Source: Luteimonas aquatica | Lineage (GTDB): Bacteria; Pseudomonadota; Gammaproteobacteria; Xanthomonadales; Xanthomonadaceae | Direction: 5' to 3' | DNA: 36,299 bases | Assembly (NCBI RefSeq): GCF_022662575.1 | Contig: NZ_JALBFU010000015.1 | Location: 10,238-46,536, forward strand | Part shown: positions 33,099 to 36,299 of the stretch, in pieces | Layout of the letters: every line of letters starts with the position of its first letter | How positions within the stretch are numbered: position 1 is the first letter of the stretch | Program-made: the position numbers and the translations under genes | Notes under the pieces: generated by a model | The model's input: the letters and a program-made list of their open reading frames with translations, nothing else | What the model was told of the DNA's origin: nothing | The model's database searches: none

Positions 33099-33446
33099 AT
33101 GCCCACACTGCTCGACCGCCTCCTGCCCGTCCTCCTGCTGGTCGGATCGAACGTCTTCATGACCTTCGCCTGGTACGGCCACCTGAAGTACAAGTCCTCG
33201 CCGCTGTGGATCGCGGTCATGGCCAGCTGGGGCATCGCCTTCTTCGAATACTGCCTGCAGGTGCCGGCCAACCGCATGGGCAGCGCCGTCTACACGGCGC
33301 CGCAGCTCAAGGGCATGCAGGAGGTGATCACGCTGCTGGTGTTCGCGGTGTTCTCCGCGACCTACCTCGGGCAGACGCTGAAATGGAACCACTGGGCCGG
33401 ATTCGCGCTGATCGCGGTGGCGGCCTGGCTGATCTTCCTGGAATGA
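33099..33446 (+). CDS. DUF486 (DMT-like) small membrane protein
   Basis: 115 residues, four hydrophobic helices, one half of a drug/metabolite-transporter fold. Conserved stretches: LLLVGSNVFMTFAWYGHLKY, PLWIAVMASWGIAFFEYCLQ, VPANRMGSAVYTAPQLKGMQE and WNHWAGFALIAVAAWLIF. Function unknown. ATG 33099 gives the usual MPT start of this family; GTG 33054 preceded by ggaggg is an alternative, but the 15 extra residues are not typical. It is convergent with the XVIPCD gene, 15 bp apart. Confidence 0.88.
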   Translation: MPTLLDRLLPVLLLVGSNVFMTFAWYGHLKYKSSPLWIAVMASWGIAFFEYCLQVPANRMGSAVYTAPQLKGMQEVITLLVFAVFSATYLGQTLKWNHWAGFALIAVAAWLIFLE

Positions 33447-33461
33447 GGCCGCCGGCCGCGC

Positions 33462-34427
33462 TCAATGCGCGGCCAGCGCCTCGAGCTTGCGGAAGGTCTC
33501 GGCCGCCGGCGTGGCCACCGCCGCACCGGTGTCGATGTGCGCGCGGCGGTGCAGCCAGGAGTGGTAGTCGTTCTGCACCACGAACACGTTCTGGCCGCGC
33601 GACACGTAATCGGTCTTGATGCTCAGGATCACGTGGTCGATGCGTTCGAGCCCGACCTGCTTGGCCAGCAGCAGCATGCTGGCGGCCAGGCGTTCGCTGG
33701 CCTCGTCCGAGGTGCGGCCCAGGCTGGCGTCGAGCTTGTGCACCGCCGCCAGGCTCTGCTTGTACAGCGGGTGGTCGGGATGCGTGGGATTGGTCGGATC
33801 GAAGGCCGCCGGGCGCGAGGGCGCCGGCGCCGAGGGCGCCTCCGCTGGCGCGGGCGGGGCCTCCACGTCCTCGCGCGGCCCCTCGAAGCGGAAGCGGAAG
33901 GCCTCGATCTGGCGCGCGTCGAGCATGCGGTGCGCGGTGCCCGGCGCGTCGCCGTCCTCGAACACGTGCGGCTGCACGCCCATGATGTCGCCCAGGGTGG
34001 CGTAGAGGCTGTTGTCGTCGACCCCGTCCTCGCCGCGCGCGGGGTAGTCCAGGTCCTGGCGGTTGAGCAGCGGCAGGATCGCCGCCGCCGAATTCCAGCG
34101 CAGCAGCGCCTCGGCCGCGTCGCCGACGAACAGCGCCACCGCCTTCTGCCCCTCCCAGTAGAGCGCGCTGTCGTTGAACTCGGTGCGCTCGGGCGCCATC
34201 CACAGCCCTTCCACCGGCGCATGGATGTAGTGCCAGGCCTGCAGCGCGTGCCCGCCGCCGGCGTCCAGGCCGAACTGCAGCGCCGCGCCGGTGCCCCGGT
34301 CGGTGATCAGACCGTGCAGCTCGGCGATCGGGACCCCGGTGGACAGGTCCCGGAGCAACCAATAGGTGTGGCTGACCGACAGTTCCTGGACGCGGTACAG
34401 CCGCGCCTCGATCGAGTATTTCGCCAT
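33462..34427 (-). CDS. Candidate type IV secretion effector with C-terminal XVIPCD-like domain
   Basis: 321 residues, no signal peptide. Residues about 209-321 match the plan of XVIPCD, the Xanthomonadales domain that binds the VirD4 coupling protein and sends antibacterial effectors through the type IV secretion system: FDPTNPTHPDHPLYKQSL, SERLAASMLLLAKQVGLERI, DHVILSIKTDYVSRGQNVFV and HRRAHIDTGAAVATP. Residues 1-183 form another domain (ARLYRVQELSVSHTYWLLRD, IAELHGLITDRGTGAAL, LQAWHYIHAP, LYATLGDIMGVQPHVF) found with various toxin-like tails; I know no activity for it. A Pro/Ala-rich linker (184-208) joins them. No T4SS genes and no obvious immunity gene are in the window; the 60-bp upstream gap holds none. 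The ribosome site is weak. Confidence 0.78.
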   Translation of the reverse strand: MAKYSIEARLYRVQELSVSHTYWLLRDLSTGVPIAELHGLITDRGTGAALQFGLDAGGGHALQAWHYIHAPVEGLWMAPERTEFNDSALYWEGQKAVALFVGDAAEALLRWNSAAAILPLLNRQDLDYPARGEDGVDDNSLYATLGDIMGVQPHVFEDGDAPGTAHRMLDARQIEAFRFRFEGPREDVEAPPAPAEAPSAPAPSRPAAFDPTNPTHPDHPLYKQSLAAVHKLDASLGRTSDEASERLAASMLLLAKQVGLERIDHVILSIKTDYVSRGQNVFVVQNDYHSWLHRRAHIDTGAAVATPAAETFRKLEALAAH

Positions 34428-34487
34428 TACGAGAGGATCTTCTTCCGTGTTGTCGCCAATTGCCCGGGCACGTTCGGCAGAGCGGGG

Positions 34488-34790
34488 TCAGAACTTGATC
34501 TTGCCGGCGAGGATGTCCTTGAACATCACCCAGTCGCCGACGAAGGAATAGATCGGGTGCTTGAAGGTCGCCGGCCTGTTCTTCTCGAAGAAGAAATGCC
34601 CCACCCAGGCGAACCCGTACCCGCACAGCAGCGCGGCCAGCAGCCACCAGCCGTTGCCCTGCGCGATGGCCGCCGCCAGCAGCGCCAGCACGCCGCAACT
34701 GCCGACGAAATGCAGACGCCGCGAGGTGCGGTTGCTGTGTTCGCTCAGGTAGAAGGGATAGAACTCGCGGAAGCTGGCGAAGCGTGGCAT
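34488..34790 (-). CDS. Mpo1-like (DUF962) membrane protein
   Basis: 100 residues with two to three hydrophobic helices. Conserved Mpo1/DUF962 features: FYLSEHSNRTSRRLHFVG with His and Asn, then WVGHFFFEKNRPATFKHPIY with the HxxxExNxPxTF pattern. The yeast member is an iron-dependent dioxygenase that shortens 2-hydroxy fatty acids; bacterial members are uncharacterised. It starts 12 bp after the zinc-finger membrane protein gene ends and lies 60 bp before the XVIPCD gene. Nothing links it functionally to either; an immunity role for the effector is possible only by position. Confidence 0.85.
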   Translation of the reverse strand: MPRFASFREFYPFYLSEHSNRTSRRLHFVGSCGVLALLAAAIAQGNGWWLLAALLCGYGFAWVGHFFFEKNRPATFKHPIYSFVGDWVMFKDILAGKIKF

Positions 34791-34802
34791 GGCGGCATCC
34801 TC

Positions 34803-35174
34803 CTAGCGGATCGCCCTGGACCAGTTGCGATTGCGCACGAACAGAACGATCGCGGTCAGCGACAGCAGCAGGCCGAACGCGGCGGGGAACCAGTATTCGC
34901 GCGCGTTGCGGTACTCGATCCATCCCAGGTAGAGGAACATCGCGGCCAGCACGGCGGCCAGCGTCGGCCCCAGCCACAGGTAGCGCCGGCCCGCCGAGTA
35001 CGCCGCGCCGGCCTTGTGGTTCAGGGCCTCGACATGGCCGAGGCGGATGCTGCAGTCGTTGCTGCAGGACAGGCCGAAGCCCAGATCCTCCGCGCAGCCT
35101 TCCGCGCAAACGCCTTTGCCGCAGCCGCGGCAGACGCCCACCGCGGCGCGATCATGGTGCTGGTAGCACTGCAT
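34803..35174 (-). CDS. B-box-like zinc-binding membrane protein
   Basis: 123 residues. The N-terminal 47 residues are Cys/His rich: CYQHHDRAAVGVCRGCGKGV, then CAEGCAEDLGFGLSCSNDC, a pattern like B-box zinc fingers (CxxH...CxxC...CxxxC...C). Two hydrophobic helices follow (YLWLGPTLAAVLAAMFLYLG and FPAAFGLLLSLTAIVLFV). Similar proteins occur widely in bacteria without known role. It is 51 bp downstream of mazG and 12 bp before the Mpo1-like gene. Confidence 0.8.
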   Translation of the reverse strand: MQCYQHHDRAAVGVCRGCGKGVCAEGCAEDLGFGLSCSNDCSIRLGHVEALNHKAGAAYSAGRRYLWLGPTLAAVLAAMFLYLGWIEYRNAREYWFPAAFGLLLSLTAIVLFVRNRNWSRAIR

Positions 35175-35225
35175 GGAACCTCCCGTTCTCGTCGACTCAG
35201 GAATCTCAGGGCAATACGAGATTGC

Positions 35226-36059
35226 TCAGCTTCCCTGGACCTTCTCCATGGCCTTGGCCCGGTCCCAATAGCCATCCTGCACCGTCAGCGGCTGGTTCTG
35301 CAACTCGACGCCGTCGGCGGCGGCCAGCGCCTCCATCGCGCGGAAGCGGCGTTCGAACTTGAGGTTGGCGCGGCGCAGCGCGCCGCCGACGTCGACCTTG
35401 GCGTGCCGCGCCAGGTTGGCGCAGACGAACAGCAGGTCGCCGATTTCGTCCTCCAGGCGGTCGCGGGCGCCGGCATCGCGCGGGTCGGCGGCGACCGCGG
35501 CGAACTCGGCGCGCACCTCGTCGATCTCCTCGTGCAGCTTGTCGATCACCGGCTCGGGGCCGGGCCAATCGAAGCCGACCCGCGCGGCGCGGTTCTGCAG
35601 CTTGGTCGCCCGCTGCCACTCCGGCAGCCCGCGCGAGATGCCGGCCAAGGCGGACGCATCGCGCTCGCCAGCCTCGCGGCGCTCGGCCTGCTTGATCTGC
35701 TCCCAGCTGCGCTTCACCGCCTCGGCATCGTCGCGCGCCGCATCCCCGAACACGTGCGGATGGCGGCGCAGCATCTTCTCGCTGATCGCCGCGACCACCT
35801 CGCCGAAGCCGAACGCCCCCTGCTCCCGCGCCATCTGCGCGTGGAACACCACCTGCAGCAGCAGGTCGCCCAGCTCGTCCTTCAACGCGGGCAGATCGCC
35901 GCGGTCGATGGCGTCGGCGACCTCGTAGGCCTCCTCGATGGTGTACGGGGCGATGGTGGAGAAATCCTGCTCGATGTCCCAGGGGCAGCCGGTGTCGCGG
36001 TCGCGCAGGCGGGACATGATGTCCAGCAGGCGTTGGATGTCGTGGTCGGGGGTGGGCAC
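35226..36059 (-). CDS. mazG: Nucleoside triphosphate pyrophosphohydrolase MazG
   Basis: 277 residues with two MazG domains. MazG hydrolyses (d)NTPs to monophosphates and, in E. coli, lowers ppGpp. Domain 1: CPWDIEQDFSTIAPYTIEEA (EE of the metal site), then DELGDLLLQVVFHAQMA, RRHPHVFGD. Domain 2: KLQNRAARVGFDWP, HEEIDEVRAEF, DEIGDLLFVCANLARH, NLKFERRFRAME. Both EExxE and ExxD motifs are intact in domain 2, the active one. The start is GTG 36059, giving MPTPDHDIQRLLDIMSRLRD; the next Met would lose part of the first helix. Confidence 0.94.
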   Translation of the reverse strand: MPTPDHDIQRLLDIMSRLRDRDTGCPWDIEQDFSTIAPYTIEEAYEVADAIDRGDLPALKDELGDLLLQVVFHAQMAREQGAFGFGEVVAAISEKMLRRHPHVFGDAARDDAEAVKRSWEQIKQAERREAGERDASALAGISRGLPEWQRATKLQNRAARVGFDWPGPEPVIDKLHEEIDEVRAEFAAVAADPRDAGARDRLEDEIGDLLFVCANLARHAKVDVGGALRRANLKFERRFRAMEALAAADGVELQNQPLTVQDGYWDRAKAMEKVQGS

Positions 36060-36299
36060 GGGGATTCCGGTAGCGTGTCGTTTGCGCTGGCACCTTAAGC
36101 AAAAGCATGGCGGCTTGCCAGGGCACGTATCGATGGCGTGCCCTGCCTCTCGCCGTGGGCCGAGGCCTCCTGCCTCGCCAGCCTGGCTGGCTGGGACTCT
36201 GCTTCTGATCTCTGCTTTTGCTGTTTTTTTAGGAGCAGAGCGTTTCGTCCGCTATCGCGGCCGAGTTCATTTCTTTTGATAAGCGTCAAAAGAAACGAA
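36060..36299. other. Non-coding end region with hairpins and a T-rich stretch
   Basis: No convincing gene lies here. Three inverted repeats are visible: cagggcacg/cgtgccctg (36119-36127, 36137-36145); ctctgct/agcagag (36210-36216, 36234-36240) around a T-rich loop with seven consecutive T; and at the very end ttcatttcttttga (36266-36279) with tcaaaagaaacgaa (36286-36299), 14 bp with one mismatch and a 6-nt loop. The last looks like an intrinsic terminator for a gene beyond the window. AT content is clearly above the rest of the window. A 64-codon minus-strand frame (36095-36289) is more likely chance. Confidence 0.55.

Noticed and set aside
36095..36289. 64-residue minus-strand gene at the window end
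   Set aside because: No ribosome site or domain, and the frame crosses three inverted repeats and a poly-T stretch; a non-coding repeat or terminator region is more likely.

Overview
High-GC (roughly 70%) chromosomal DNA from a gammaproteobacterium of the Xanthomonadaceae/Lysobacteraceae (Lysobacter, Luteimonas or a relative). The assignment rests on the gammaproteobacterial lptD-surA-pdxA-rsmA-apaG-apaH block, an RlmM whose N-terminus (TTG-initiated SGLLCYCR) is of Xanthomonas type, and a protein ending in an XVIPCD-like domain, the type IV secretion signal of this order. No tRNA, rRNA, CRISPR array, transposase or prophage gene was seen.

Layout. 1-3.1 kb: tail of an unidentified gene, a nucleoside deaminase, rlmM, a small secreted protein and an EF-hand protein. 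3.2-5.6 kb (minus): ubiH and a second ubiquinone-pathway FAD hydroxylase, overlapping by 4 bp. 5.7-7.5 kb (plus): a BtuM-like vitamin B12 importer and a PduO-type cobalamin adenosyltransferase, separated by three perfect-period 205-bp tandem repeats that each carry a copy of the first 16 codons of the adenosyltransferase gene. 7.5-8.4 kb: a histone-deacetylase-family enzyme. 8.6-16.9 kb (plus): lptD, surA, pdxA, a CsaA-like tRNA-binding protein, rsmA, apaG, apaH and a DUF1287 lipoprotein, tightly packed and often overlapping ATGA. 16.8-19.1 kb (minus): lgt-thyA-folA.

19.2-24.0 kb (minus): lemA followed by four TPM-domain genes, three of them long paralogues with the same Gly/Ser-rich tail ending in Trp. 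24.2-24.9 kb: terC, whose 3' end is duplicated in direct and inverted orientation just downstream. 24.95-25.75 kb: a non-coding array of about 101-bp palindrome-bearing repeats, one unit inverted, giving a perfect 69-bp-arm inverted repeat. Then dgkA and a divergent SGNH-hydrolase lipoprotein.

27.1-32.9 kb (minus): an OmpR-type response regulator and histidine kinase upstream of a MacA-like adaptor (with an unusual LTxxQ-like insert), an ABC ATPase and a MacB-type permease; probably an envelope-stress or efflux module. 33.1-36.1 kb: a DUF486 membrane protein (plus), then on minus mazG, a B-box-like zinc membrane protein, an Mpo1-like protein and the XVIPCD protein, a candidate antibacterial T4SS effector. 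The last 240 bases hold only hairpins and a T-rich stretch.

Most genes are conserved housekeeping genes. The least explained parts are the non-coding ones: the 205-bp units copying a gene start, the 101-bp array, and the terC tail duplication. All family assignments come from reading motifs; no search was run.
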